In this document: one piece after another, positions 18,721 through 26,725 of the stretch
Layout: each line of letters begins with the position of its first letter
How positions within the stretch are numbered: position 1 is the first letter of the stretch
Source: Cohnella lubricantis
GTDB lineage: Bacteria; Bacillota; Bacilli; Paenibacillales; Paenibacillaceae
NCBI RefSeq assembly: GCF_014212015.1
Contig: NZ_JACJVN010000033.1
Location: 157,430-221,429 of the forward strand
Direction of reading: 5' to 3'
DNA: 64,000 bases
Notes under the pieces: model-generated
Database searches by the model: none
Seen by the model: only the letters and a program-made list of their open reading frames with translations
Told to the model about the DNA's origin: nothing
Translations under genes and position numbers: made by a program

Positions 18721-18763
18721 GTCCACTATATACAAACATTCGTCTATCTTGGGAGGACGGAAG

Positions 18764-19201
18764 ATGGTTGAACGCTACTACGTCGTCCGAGAGGATCTGC
18801 TGCCGGAAGGCATTCTCAAGACCGAGCTGGCCAAAGAGCTGCTCCGGAGGGGAGAAGCTTCTACGGTTCACGAGGCGGCAGAGCGGGTCGGGCTTAGCCG
18901 CAGCGCTTTTTACAAGTACAAGGATGGCGTCTATCCATTGGAGCAGATGACGCGAGAGCGGATCGCGACGTTGTCCATGGATCTGGAGCATCGCTCCGGC
19001 GTGTTGTCGCAAGTGCTCGGAACGCTGGCGCAGAGCGGCGGCAACGTGCTCACCATGTCTCAGTCGATCCCGCTGCAAGGAATGGCTAACGTCGTCGTTA
19101 CTTTGGATATTGCCGGATTAACCGGATCGCTGACCGAGCTGGTCGACCAATTGAAAGCGATGGACGGCGTCAAGAGAACGACTGTCGTCGGGCGGAGCTA
19201 A
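18764..19201 (+). CDS. pheB: ACT domain-containing protein PheB (UPF0735)
   Basis: A 145-residue protein with an N-terminal segment resembling a small helix-turn-helix (AAERVGLSRSAFYKYKDGVY) and a C-terminal ACT domain (HRSGVLSQVLGTLAQSGGNV), the ligand-binding module of amino-acid-responsive proteins. B. subtilis PheB/YsxB-neighbour proteins occupy the same place between obg and pheA; its molecular role is not settled. The ATG at 18764 follows GGGAGG; an upstream ATG at 18692 would overlap the promoter. It heads the operon, so a regulatory job in this pathway is a reasonable inference. Confidence 0.88.
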   Translation: MVERYYVVREDLLPEGILKTELAKELLRRGEASTVHEAAERVGLSRSAFYKYKDGVYPLEQMTRERIATLSMDLEHRSGVLSQVLGTLAQSGGNVLTMSQSIPLQGMANVVVTLDIAGLTGSLTELVDQLKAMDGVKRTTVVGRS

Positions 19202-19220
19202 TGGGGGAGGAATTGTACAG

Positions 19221-20507
19221 ATGAAGCCGGTGAAAGTAGGATTGTTCGGTCTCGGAACCGTCGGAACAGGCGTCGTCCGGATCGTCGAAGGGCACCAAGA
19301 GGATCTGCAGAGCCAGGTCGGCTCCCCGATCGCGATCTCCAAGATTCTCGTGAAGGATCGCAGCAAGGCGCGCAGCATCCACATCGATTCATCCAAGCTG
19401 ACGGAGGATCCATGGGAGATCGTGCGCGATCCGGAGATCGACGTCATCGTCGAAGTGATGGGCGGCATTGGGAATACGAAGGAGTATATTCTGGAGGCGC
19501 TGGAGCGGGGCAAGCATATCGTCACCGCCAACAAGGATCTGATGGCGCTGCACGGACAGGAGATACTGGCCAAGGCAAGCGAGAAGGGCTGCGATGTCTT
19601 CTACGAAGCGAGCGTCGCCGGCGGCATCCCGATCATCCGGACGCTCATTGAAGGCTTCTCCTCCGATCGGATTACCAAGATCATGGGGATCGTCAACGGC
19701 ACGACAAACTATATCCTGACGAAAATGAGCCAGGAAGGCGCCGCCTACGAGGACGTCTTGAAGGAAGCGCAGGCGCTTGGCTACGCCGAAGCGGATCCGA
19801 CGTCGGACGTCGAGGGGCTTGACGCCGCGCGCAAGATGACGATTCTGGCGACGCTCGGCTTCCGCGCCAAGGTTGCGCTGGAGGACGTCGACGTCAAGGG
19901 TATCAGCTCCGTCAGCCAACAGGACATCCGCTACGCGCAGCAGCTCGGGTATGAAGTGAAGCTGCTTGGCATCGCGGAACGGCAAGACGACTGTATCAGC
20001 ATCAGCGTGCAGCCGACGATGGTGAAGAAGAGCCACCCGATCGCTGCGGTATCCGGCGTATTCAACGCTGTGTATGTTTACGGCGAAGCGGTGGGAGAGA
20101 CGATGTTCTACGGCCCGGGCGCAGGCGAGATGCCGACGGCGACGTCCGTCGTCTCGGACCTCGTCGCGGTCGTCAAGAATTCGAAGCTCGGCGTGAACGG
20201 CCGCCAGGCGTCGCTCTCTTACAAGGAGAAGAGGCTGAAGACCGACGAGCAGATCGCGTCGCGATTCTTCCTGCTGCTGCACGTGGAGGACCGCTCCGGC
20301 GTGCTCGCGCAGATCGCGCAAGTCTTCTCCCGTCATGAGATGAGCATCGAATCGGTCATGCAGCCGGCGATGCCGGATCAGAACGTCGTGGAGCTGCTTA
20401 TTACGACCCATATGGCGAGCAAAGCCACTCTGAACCGGGCGCTAGCGGAATTCGAAGGACTGCCGGCAATCCGCCGTATCAAGAGCGTCTACCGGTTAGA
20501 AAGCTGA
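19221..20507 (+). CDS. hom: Homoserine dehydrogenase
   Basis: Reduces aspartate semialdehyde to homoserine with NAD(P)H, the branch point to threonine and methionine. 428 residues with the nucleotide fold GLFGLGTVGTGVVRI near residue 7, the catalytic region (EASVAGGIPIIRTL, GIVNGTTNYILTKM and TSDVEGLDAARKM), and a C-terminal ACT domain (LLLHVEDRSGVLAQIAQV) for feedback control. GGGGAGGAA lies before the ATG. It is followed by thrB after 12 bases. Confidence 0.96.
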   Translation: MKPVKVGLFGLGTVGTGVVRIVEGHQEDLQSQVGSPIAISKILVKDRSKARSIHIDSSKLTEDPWEIVRDPEIDVIVEVMGGIGNTKEYILEALERGKHIVTANKDLMALHGQEILAKASEKGCDVFYEASVAGGIPIIRTLIEGFSSDRITKIMGIVNGTTNYILTKMSQEGAAYEDVLKEAQALGYAEADPTSDVEGLDAARKMTILATLGFRAKVALEDVDVKGISSVSQQDIRYAQQLGYEVKLLGIAERQDDCISISVQPTMVKKSHPIAAVSGVFNAVYVYGEAVGETMFYGPGAGEMPTATSVVSDLVAVVKNSKLGVNGRQASLSYKEKRLKTDEQIASRFFLLLHVEDRSGVLAQIAQVFSRHEMSIESVMQPAMPDQNVVELLITTHMASKATLNRALAEFEGLPAIRRIKSVYRLES

Positions 20508-20519
20508 GGAGCAGAGCAC

Positions 20520-21554
20520 ATGAAGACGGAGACAGACATGTTGCTTAAGAAGCCGGCCGTTCTGCGGGACCGGGTGGTTGCGCGGACACCGGCGAGCACT
20601 GCCAACCTGGGGCCGGGCTTCGATTCGCTCGGCATGGCGCTGCCGCTGTTCGGATGGGTCGATCTCAAGCCGTCCACGCCGGAAGAGGGGACGACAGTCA
20701 CCTTGCTGGGCGATTCCTTGGACGGCCTGCCGACGGATAAGTCCAATCTCGTGTACGAGGTGGCGCAGATGGTGTTCGCGCGCGCAGGCGTCGAGTTGCC
20801 GGAGCTGCATATCGCGATTCGAAGCGACATTCCGCTGACGCGGGGGCTTGGCAGCAGTGCGTCCGCTATCGTCGGCGCACTGGTTGCCGCTAACGCGCTT
20901 ATCGGCGAGCCGTTAACGCGAGACGAGCTGTTCCAGCTGGCAAGCGAGCTGGAGAATCATCCCGACAACGTCGGCGCCTCGATCTTCGGCGGCATCGTCG
21001 CCGCCGCCTGGGACGGCGAGCGGGCGGAGGCGGTGCGGCTTGATCCGCCGGCGGGCTTGACGGCGCTCGTCGTCGTTCCGGCGTTCGAGCTGGCGACGAA
21101 GAAGGCGCGCGGCGTGCTGCCGGCAAGCGTCTCGATGGCGGACGCGGTGTTCAACGTCAGCCACAGCTCGCTGCTCACCGCCGCTCTGGCGGCGGGTCAA
21201 TTCGGCGTGCTGCGCCGGGCGATGCGCGATCGGCTGCACCAGCCTTACCGGGCGCCGCTGATCCCCGGCATGGAGACGATTCTGCGCGAAGCGGGCGACC
21301 ACGGCGCGCTTGGCGCCGTGCTGTCCGGCGCGGGGCCGACGCTGCTGCTTCTGGCGGAGGAGAGCTGCGACCGGGAGCGGGTGGAACGCTTCGTCGCCAG
21401 CGTAATGGCGGCCGAAGGCATCGACGTAACGACGCGCTGGATGAAGCCGTGGTCTGTCGGAGCGGAAGCAGTCGCAATAGCCGCTGGCCAGCCGGACTTT
21501 GCCCTCGAGCCCGACTTGGTGCTTGCGGCGCAGGCAGGGGAGGTGGGCGCGTGA
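20520..21554 (+). CDS. thrB: Homoserine kinase
   Basis: GHMP kinase that phosphorylates homoserine. 344 residues with TPASTANLGPGFDSLGMAL, the ATP motif PLTRGLGSSASAIVGALVAA near residue 105, and the C-terminal GAVLSGAGPTLLLL. Length is slightly above the usual 300-320 through a C-terminal tail of about 30 residues. The ATG at 20520 is preceded by GAGGAG; a second ATG lies at 20538. No thrC follows in this operon. The stop overlaps the pheA start by 4 bases. Confidence 0.94.
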   Translation: MKTETDMLLKKPAVLRDRVVARTPASTANLGPGFDSLGMALPLFGWVDLKPSTPEEGTTVTLLGDSLDGLPTDKSNLVYEVAQMVFARAGVELPELHIAIRSDIPLTRGLGSSASAIVGALVAANALIGEPLTRDELFQLASELENHPDNVGASIFGGIVAAAWDGERAEAVRLDPPAGLTALVVVPAFELATKKARGVLPASVSMADAVFNVSHSSLLTAALAAGQFGVLRRAMRDRLHQPYRAPLIPGMETILREAGDHGALGAVLSGAGPTLLLLAEESCDRERVERFVASVMAAEGIDVTTRWMKPWSVGAEAVAIAAGQPDFALEPDLVLAAQAGEVGA

Positions 21555-22441
21555 GCAAGCTGCCGACAGCGGCTGTACTGCCGAGAGGGACGTTCTCGGA
21601 CGAGGCGGCGCACTATTTTTTCCAAGGCGTACCGGTTGAACTGAAGTATCAGAAGATGATTGCCGACGTGTTCAAGTCGACAGACCGCGGCGACACGGAC
21701 TGGAGCGTCGTGCCGATCGAGAATACGATCGACGGCTCTGTCAGCCTGCACATGGATTGGCTCGTGCATGAGGTCGACCTGCCGATCCGCGCGGAATGGG
21801 TGTTCCCGGCGGTGCAGAATTTGGTCGGGCGCAGATCCGAGCTTGCCGGCCCCGATAGCGCGAGCGATGCCGGGGGCTGGGATCCGCAGAAGATTACGAA
21901 GGTGCTCAGCCATCCAGTCGCCATGGCGCAGTGCTATGAGTTCCTCCGCGCCCGTCTGCCGCACGCCGAGCTGGAGACGTTGGGAAGCACCGCGGAGGCG
22001 ATCCGTTCGGTGCACGAGAACCCGGGACGCGGCTGGGTCGCGATCGGGACGCGGACGGCGGCGATGAACTTCGGGCTCGACGTGCTTGAGGAGAGCGTGA
22101 CCGACCACGACAACAACTACACGAGGTTCCTGCTCGTCGGCAGCAAGCCGTTCGACAAGCCGGGAGCGGCGACGCACAAGACAAGCATTCTGATCACGCC
22201 GCCGGAGGACTATCCGGGCGCGCTGCATCAAGTGCTGTCGGCCTTCTCGTGGAGACGGATCAACCTGTCGAAGATCGAATCGCGTCCAACGAAGAAGAAG
22301 CTCGGGACGTACTACTTCTTTATCGATATCGAGATGTCGCTTGACACGGTGCTGCTTCCTGCGGCTATCGCGGAGATCGAAGCGATCGGCTGCCAGGTTC
22401 GCATATTGGGTTCATACCCGAGCTATCCTTATGTAGGGTAA
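21551..22441 (+). CDS. pheA: Prephenate dehydratase
   Basis: Converts prephenate to phenylpyruvate. 296 residues with the N-terminal PRGTFSDEAA motif, VVPIENTIDGSVSLHMDWL, the catalytic Thr-Arg-Phe motif in NNYTRFLLVG, and a C-terminal ACT domain with the phenylalanine-binding ESRP motif (KIESRPTKKKLGTYYF). The GTG at 21551 overlaps the thrB stop (GTGA); readings starting earlier lie within thrB. The enzyme lacks a chorismate mutase domain, as usual in Firmicutes. Confidence 0.95.
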   Translation: MSKLPTAAVLPRGTFSDEAAHYFFQGVPVELKYQKMIADVFKSTDRGDTDWSVVPIENTIDGSVSLHMDWLVHEVDLPIRAEWVFPAVQNLVGRRSELAGPDSASDAGGWDPQKITKVLSHPVAMAQCYEFLRARLPHAELETLGSTAEAIRSVHENPGRGWVAIGTRTAAMNFGLDVLEESVTDHDNNYTRFLLVGSKPFDKPGAATHKTSILITPPEDYPGALHQVLSAFSWRRINLSKIESRPTKKKLGTYYFFIDIEMSLDTVLLPAAIAEIEAIGCQVRILGSYPSYPYVG

Positions 22442-22462
22442 ATTGCAGGAGGTGCCAGCAGA

Positions 22463-23347
22463 ATGGCGGAGCAATGGATTTATCTGAATGGCGAATACGT
22501 CACGAAGGAAAATGCAAAAATCTCCGTATACGATCACGGGTTCTTGTACGGAGACGGAATCTTCGAAGGGATTCGGATCTATGACGGGAACATCTTCCGA
22601 TGCAAGGAGCACTTGGACCGGCTGTACGATTCCGCCAAGTCCATCATGCTGGACATCCCGCTCTCGTACGAAGAGATGCAGGCGGCTCTCGTCGAGACAC
22701 TTCGCAAGAACGGGCTTCGCAGCGGTTATATCCGCCTCGTCGTCTCGCGCGGCCCGGGCAATTTGGGCCTCGATCCGACGCGCTGCCCGGCGGCGTTCGT
22801 CATCATCATCGTCGAAGAGCTGGCGATCTATCCGGAGGAGGCATACCGCGAGGGACTGCGCTCTGTGTCGGTCAGCCCGCGCCGCAACTTGCCGGACGCG
22901 CTTAATCCGAAGATCAAATCGCTGAACTATCTGAACAACATTCTGGTTAAGATCCAGTCCAATCTCGCGGGCGTCGGCGAAGCGATCATGCTGAACTCGC
23001 AGGGCTACGTGGCGGAGGGGTCGAGCGACAACATTTTTATCGTCAAAAAGGGTGTTGTCTTCACGCCTCCATGCTACATCGGCGCTCTGGAGGGCATTAC
23101 GCGCGGCGCGATCATGGACTTGTGCGATCGGCTCGGCTACAAGCTGAAGGAAGAGCCTTTCACGCTGCATGACGTATATACGGCGGATGAAGTGTTCTTC
23201 ACCGGCACCGCCGCCGAGGTTATCGCTGTCCGCGAGGTGGATGGGCGCGTCATCGGATCGGGCAAGGCGGGACCTGTCACGACGCATCTGCTGCAGGAGT
23301 TCCGCAAGATCGTCACGGTCGAGGGCGTGCGGGTATTCGAGCCTTAA
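22463..23347 (+). CDS. ilvE: Branched-chain amino acid aminotransferase
   Basis: PLP enzyme that transaminates branched-chain 2-oxo acids. 294 residues of fold type IV: YDHGFLYGDGIFEGIRIYDG near residue 22, the Schiff-base lysine in NPKIKSLNYLNNIL near residue 154, VAEGSSDNIFIVKKG, and TRGAIMDL. GGAGGTG precedes the ATG. Its place after pheA suggests it could also supply aromatic transamination, which is inference. It is the last gene of the operon. Confidence 0.92.
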   Translation: MAEQWIYLNGEYVTKENAKISVYDHGFLYGDGIFEGIRIYDGNIFRCKEHLDRLYDSAKSIMLDIPLSYEEMQAALVETLRKNGLRSGYIRLVVSRGPGNLGLDPTRCPAAFVIIIVEELAIYPEEAYREGLRSVSVSPRRNLPDALNPKIKSLNYLNNILVKIQSNLAGVGEAIMLNSQGYVAEGSSDNIFIVKKGVVFTPPCYIGALEGITRGAIMDLCDRLGYKLKEEPFTLHDVYTADEVFFTGTAAEVIAVREVDGRVIGSGKAGPVTTHLLQEFRKIVTVEGVRVFEP

Positions 23348-23384
23348 GGGCGGGCCCTCAGACCGTCGAGAACTTTTCGACAGC

Positions 23385-23572
23385 ATAACGGAACGTGATT
23401 CCGTTATTGGCGAGCTGCAGTGCGATCTCCACGAAGTAACGGAACAGCGTTCCGTTATTTCCGCGTTTCAGGGGGGCTGCTCGAACGAATGCCGAGAATA
23501 AAGGAACAGCGTTCCTCTATTGCATTTACGAGCAAGTATTTGCGGCCAGATAGCGGAACCAGCTTCCGTTAT
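23385..23572. repeat. Cluster of four degenerate 23-base palindromes
   Basis: Four copies of a hairpin unit lie between ilvE and its terminator, at 23385-23407, 23435-23459, 23498-23520 and 23550-23572. The consensus is ATAACGGAAC-AGC-GTTCCGTTAT. Copy 1 pairs ATAACGGAA with TTCCGTTAT perfectly. Copy 3 changes both arms together (AAGGAAC and GTTCCT), keeping the pairing, and copy 4 has a G-T wobble. Spacing between copies is about 50-60 bases and the linkers are unrelated. The cluster would lie in the 3' end of the operon mRNA. No coding frame is convincing across it. Confidence 0.8.
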
Positions 23573-23595
23573 GGCATGAAACTGCATGGGCTTTA

Positions 23596-23627
23596 GGCGT
23601 TGTCTCTTCGGAGACGGCGCCTTTTTT
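23596..23627 (+). terminator. Terminator of the pheB-ilvE operon
   Basis: GGCGTTGTCTC, TTCG tetraloop, GAGACGGCGCC, then six T residues. Two G-T wobbles in the stem. Confidence 0.93.
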
Positions 23628-23768
23628 GGCGTTTGCAGCGGAGTTGCCGAGGGAAGGGGTGGATTTTTTGACTTACGGATGTCATTTGCCTACCTCCTGC
23701 ATAGGATGTAATTGATTGTGTGAGGGCATTCGCCCGCACGTGAACATGAGCGATCAGGAGGGAATGGC

Positions 23769-25688
23769 TTGAAGATCCATGTGGTCAAGAAGGGAGATTC
23801 GTTGTATGCGATCGCCCAGAAGTACAGCATCTCCCTGGAGGAATTGCTTCAGGCGAATCCGGAAATCACCAATCCGGACGTCATCGACGTAGGGATGAAG
23901 GTCAAGATTCCGATGCCCGCTATGCCGGCTTACGAAGTCATGCATCAACATAAGGTGCAGCAAGGCGATACGTTGTGGAAGCTGTCGAAGGCGTGGGGAA
24001 TCCCGTTGGAGACGATGATCAAGGCCAATCCCCAGTTGAAAAATCCGAACGCGCTGCTGACGGGAGAGATGGTCAATATCCCGAAGCTGGCGTCTGCCGG
24101 CGCGACGGAAGGACCTTCGGCTGCGGCGATCCATGGGCAAGTGATCGAAGGCGTGGGCGGTTGGACGCCGCCGGCCGGCAAGGCGAACACGGCTGTCATG
24201 CCGGGAATGGGCGAGACGCCGGTCGCGATGCCCGAGATGGGCAAAGGTACTGGCGTGAAGCCGGGTACGGAAGTGAAGCCGATGCCGCTGCCTGCTCCGG
24301 TGCCGGAAGCGCCAGTGGTGCCTGAGATTCCGGCGCCAGCGCCTGAGGTTCACTTGCCCCCGATCAATATTCATTATGAGCATATCGATCTGTTCAAGCA
24401 GTATCCGGTGCCGGCTGTTGAAGCCGCAGCTCCGATTCAGGAGCAACATGTGGTTCACCATCATCATGGCTATGGTCACTACGGGCATCATGGGCATGGG
24501 TATGGACATGAAGGCTACGGTCATGGATATGGACACGGGTACGGATACGGTCAATCCCCGGCGGCGGTTGGCGGACTCGAAGGCGCATTCCCGACCGAAG
24601 AGTTGGCGCAGAGCTATGTGACGCCTGACGGTGGCACCGGCTGGACCTATTCGGAGCCGGCTGGCGAAGCGGTGAGCCCTGCGGCTGACGCGGGTTATGG
24701 ACACGGGTACGGCAAGAAGCTGACAGCCCCGTTCGCAGCTCCGGCTCCGACGATGGCGTCGCCGGCAGCGATGGGGCCAGCCCCGGTGACTCCGGCGCAG
24801 GTATGGCCAGCATATACGAGCGGCTGTCATACCTGCACCGGGACGCCGATGTGGCATAACCCTTGGACGGCGGCTCCGGCGCCGGCATGGCCCGGGTCTA
24901 TGGTATCCCCTGCGGCAGACGATCCCGATCCCGCGCCGGGAGTCGCTGGCTATGAGGGCTACGGTTATCCTGGAATGAATGCCGGCTCTGTGCCCTATAC
25001 GGGAATGCCCGGATATCCGGGATCGTTCGCCCCGACGATGACATCTCCGGGTCCGTTCACGGCGTCTTCGGTTAGCCCGACCGGGTTCCCGCTGCAGGGC
25101 ATGCCGGGAATCGGATCGGGAACAGGTCTCGGCACGGGGCTTGGAAGCGGCACTGGCCTCGGAACGGGTCTCGGCTCTGGCTTAGGCACAGGTCTTGGCG
25201 GTGGGCTTGGCGCCGGACTTCCGATGACTGGCGGATTCCCAACGACGGGCGGCTTCCCTGCAACGGGCGGTTTCCCTGCAACTGGCGGTTTCCCTGCAAT
25301 TGGCGGTTTCCCGACAACTGGCGGCTTCCCCACGACTGGCGGCTTCCCAGCCACTGGCGGATTTCCAGGATTAACGGGCGGCACGACCGGTAATGTAGGC
25401 ACGACACTCCCTAGCACAATGGGTTATCCGTACGCATCGCTCGGCACGAATCCGAACATGCCGGGCTTCGGACCTCTCGGGCCGATGGGTTCCATGCTGG
25501 ATGGCACTCGCGAAGCGTCGGATGAAGGAGAGGACTCAGCTCCGGAAGCCGGCATTGCGGCTGCTCCATCCTCGGCCGCTGCTCCGAAGAAGTCCGCTTC
25601 CAAAGCGAAAGCCAAGATCAAATCGCGAGCGCCTTCCCGCCCGTCTAAACCAAGACGCAAGCAAAGCCTTCCTTGGGTGAAATGGTAA
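23769..25688 (+). CDS. safA: LysM-domain spore coat protein, SafA-like, with His-rich and Gly-rich repeats
   Basis: A 639-residue protein opening with two LysM domains (residues 2-48, IHVVKKGDSLYAIAQKYSI; and about 61-106, HKVQQGDTLWKLSKAWGIP). B. subtilis SafA starts almost identically, has one LysM, binds the spore cortex edge and directs inner-coat assembly; it lies upstream of bofC as here. After the LysM pair come a Pro-rich linker, a His/Gly/Tyr tract at about 230-262 (HHHHGYGHYGHHGHGYGHE), a GLGTG-type run, and eight tandem hexapeptides GGFPxT. The C-terminus is Lys/Arg-rich. The start is a TTG at 23769 with CAGGAGGG upstream. The SafA role is inferred from LysM identity and locus; the repeats are lineage-specific. 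Confidence 0.75.
   Translation: MKIHVVKKGDSLYAIAQKYSISLEELLQANPEITNPDVIDVGMKVKIPMPAMPAYEVMHQHKVQQGDTLWKLSKAWGIPLETMIKANPQLKNPNALLTGEMVNIPKLASAGATEGPSAAAIHGQVIEGVGGWTPPAGKANTAVMPGMGETPVAMPEMGKGTGVKPGTEVKPMPLPAPVPEAPVVPEIPAPAPEVHLPPINIHYEHIDLFKQYPVPAVEAAAPIQEQHVVHHHHGYGHYGHHGHGYGHEGYGHGYGHGYGYGQSPAAVGGLEGAFPTEELAQSYVTPDGGTGWTYSEPAGEAVSPAADAGYGHGYGKKLTAPFAAPAPTMASPAAMGPAPVTPAQVWPAYTSGCHTCTGTPMWHNPWTAAPAPAWPGSMVSPAADDPDPAPGVAGYEGYGYPGMNAGSVPYTGMPGYPGSFAPTMTSPGPFTASSVSPTGFPLQGMPGIGSGTGLGTGLGSGTGLGTGLGSGLGTGLGGGLGAGLPMTGGFPTTGGFPATGGFPATGGFPAIGGFPTTGGFPTTGGFPATGGFPGLTGGTTGNVGTTLPSTMGYPYASLGTNPNMPGFGPLGPMGSMLDGTREASDEGEDSAPEAGIAAAPSSAAAPKKSASKAKAKIKSRAPSRPSKPRRKQSLPWVKW
25227..25370 (+). repeat. Tandem 18-base repeat, eight units, in the SafA-like gene
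   Basis: Eight in-frame 18-base units encode Thr/Ile-Gly-Gly-Phe-Pro-Thr/Ala/Gly. Adjacent copies are near-identical at base level, for example the run of ACTGGCGGTTTCCCTGCA units, so copy number could vary by slippage or recombination. Confidence 0.85.
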
Positions 25689-25751
25689 CAAGTACGCATA
25701 ACGCTGGAATCCCCGGGCAACAATAGAAAAAAAGCAGAGAAGGGGATTCCG

Positions 25752-26462
25752 GTGTTCGGTTTACGCATCAAGGATATCAAGAAACGGATCAAGCGCAGCC
25801 GCAAGCCGGTCTGGTCATTGGGCATGTGGGCGGCTTTACTCGCGGGAGCCGTGCTCTCGGGTACGCTTGTCTCCCATTATTATGTGGACCGTTGGTTCAA
25901 GACCGCCCCTCTTAGGGGCGATTCTTTGCCCGTATGGTCGGACAGCCTCCCGGTCTCGTACGATCCCGATACGTCGGAACGGGGGGAGACGCTAGCGGCG
26001 ATCTCCCGCTGGCAAGGCGAGGTGGAGATTACGCTGCATCGCGCTTATCTGTGCGGAGATGAGACGCGAAGGCTTGGCAAACATACGACGACGGAAGCGA
26101 TGGACCTGATCAAAGCTCATCGGGAATGGAGCGCGACGTTCGACAAGGACGGGCAAGTCATGATTGAGGAGAGCGTCGACGACCTCTCTCCTGAATGCCG
26201 CAAGTCCGCCTATATGGCGATCGACCCGGTCGGCTACTTATCGATCTTTGACGGTCCGCCGCAGAAGAAGAGAGTCATCCGCACCTTTTTCCAACTGGAT
26301 GTCAAATCACTGGAGAGCAGCTTCTCCAAGGAGCGGCTGAAGGAGATGGCGAATGGCATTCGGGTTAGCGACAAGGATGAGTTCAACAGCGTGCTGTCTA
26401 CCTTCAGCGAATTCGCGCTGCCAAGGGCGACTGGTGTTCTGAAGCAGGAGAATGCGGGATAG
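25752..26462 (+). CDS. bofC: BofC, intercompartmental signalling regulator of sporulation
   Basis: BofC is secreted from the forespore and inhibits SpoIVB, timing pro-sigma-K activation by SpoIVFB. The 236-residue protein has an N-terminal membrane/signal helix (residues 19-43, SLGMWAALLAGAVLSGTLV) and the C-terminal BofC domain with SVDDLSPECRKSAYM, GYLSIFDGPP and IRTFFQLDVKSLESS, close to the B. subtilis pattern. It is longer than the B. subtilis protein (about 170). The GTG at 25752 follows AAGGGGAT. Its partner targets spoIVFA/FB are in this same window. No spoIVB gene is present here. Confidence 0.88.
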   Translation: MFGLRIKDIKKRIKRSRKPVWSLGMWAALLAGAVLSGTLVSHYYVDRWFKTAPLRGDSLPVWSDSLPVSYDPDTSERGETLAAISRWQGEVEITLHRAYLCGDETRRLGKHTTTEAMDLIKAHREWSATFDKDGQVMIEESVDDLSPECRKSAYMAIDPVGYLSIFDGPPQKKRVIRTFFQLDVKSLESSFSKERLKEMANGIRVSDKDEFNSVLSTFSEFALPRATGVLKQENAG

Positions 26463-26486
26463 AAGCTTGATTTTTTTCGACAACAG

Positions 26487-26516
26487 TTGACGAGAATTGG
26501 AAAAACCTTTTATAAT
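26487..26516 (+). promoter_or_regulatory. Sigma-A promoter upstream of the SLH gene
   Basis: TTGACG (26487-26492), 18 bases, TATAAT (26511-26516). It is a strong match and lies 209 bases before the SLH ATG, leaving a long leader that contains the terminator-like hairpin at 26556-26602. Confidence 0.75.
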
Positions 26517-26555
26517 AAATTATCCAAAAACAGGATATTGAACATCGATGGCGAG

Positions 26556-26602
26556 GAAGCACCCGCAGACGAAGGATTGGCGTCGCGCGTGCTTCTTTTT
26601 TT
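26556..26602 (+). terminator. Terminator-like hairpin in the SLH gene leader
   Basis: GAAGCAC (26556-26562) pairs with GTGCTTC (26589-26595), extended by CGC/GCG, followed by seven T residues. Because it stands between the promoter at 26487 and the SLH gene it may act as an attenuator, or may end a short RNA of about 75 bases. Confidence 0.7.
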
Positions 26603-26659
26603 GTCGGCAATTGAGGCGGAGAGAGGATGAGTTGACGAGAGAACGGGGTCGTGCGCGGC

Positions 26660-26689
26660 CTGACAGTAGAGATCTGGTATGAGTATAAG
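26660..26689 (+). promoter_or_regulatory. Second candidate promoter for the SLH gene
   Basis: CTGACA (26660-26665), 18 bases, TATAAG (26684-26689), 37 bases before the ATG and downstream of the hairpin. It would allow transcription that bypasses the hairpin. Confidence 0.45.
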
Positions 26690-26725
26690 GACTTATCTAT
26701 TTCAAATAACGGGGAGAGATCTGGA

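Noticed and set aside
19389..20411. 340-codon minus-strand open frame inside hom
   Set aside because: Antisense to hom, Arg/His/Leu-rich, no family pattern.
23385..23572. CRISPR array
   Set aside because: The four repeats are degenerate palindromes, only four in number and with changes in each copy; no cas genes are nearby.
23679..23708. Sigma-E promoter for the SafA-like gene (GTCATTT and CATAGGAT)
   Set aside because: The boxes are 2-3 bases too close for the sigma-E spacing and both have mismatches.
26632..26637. Repeat of TTGACGAGA as another promoter
   Set aside because: No -10 element lies at a usable distance downstream.
26548..26682. Leader peptide of 44 codons before the SLH gene
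   Set aside because: The frame has no ribosome site and includes the terminator hairpin; its composition is not protein-like.
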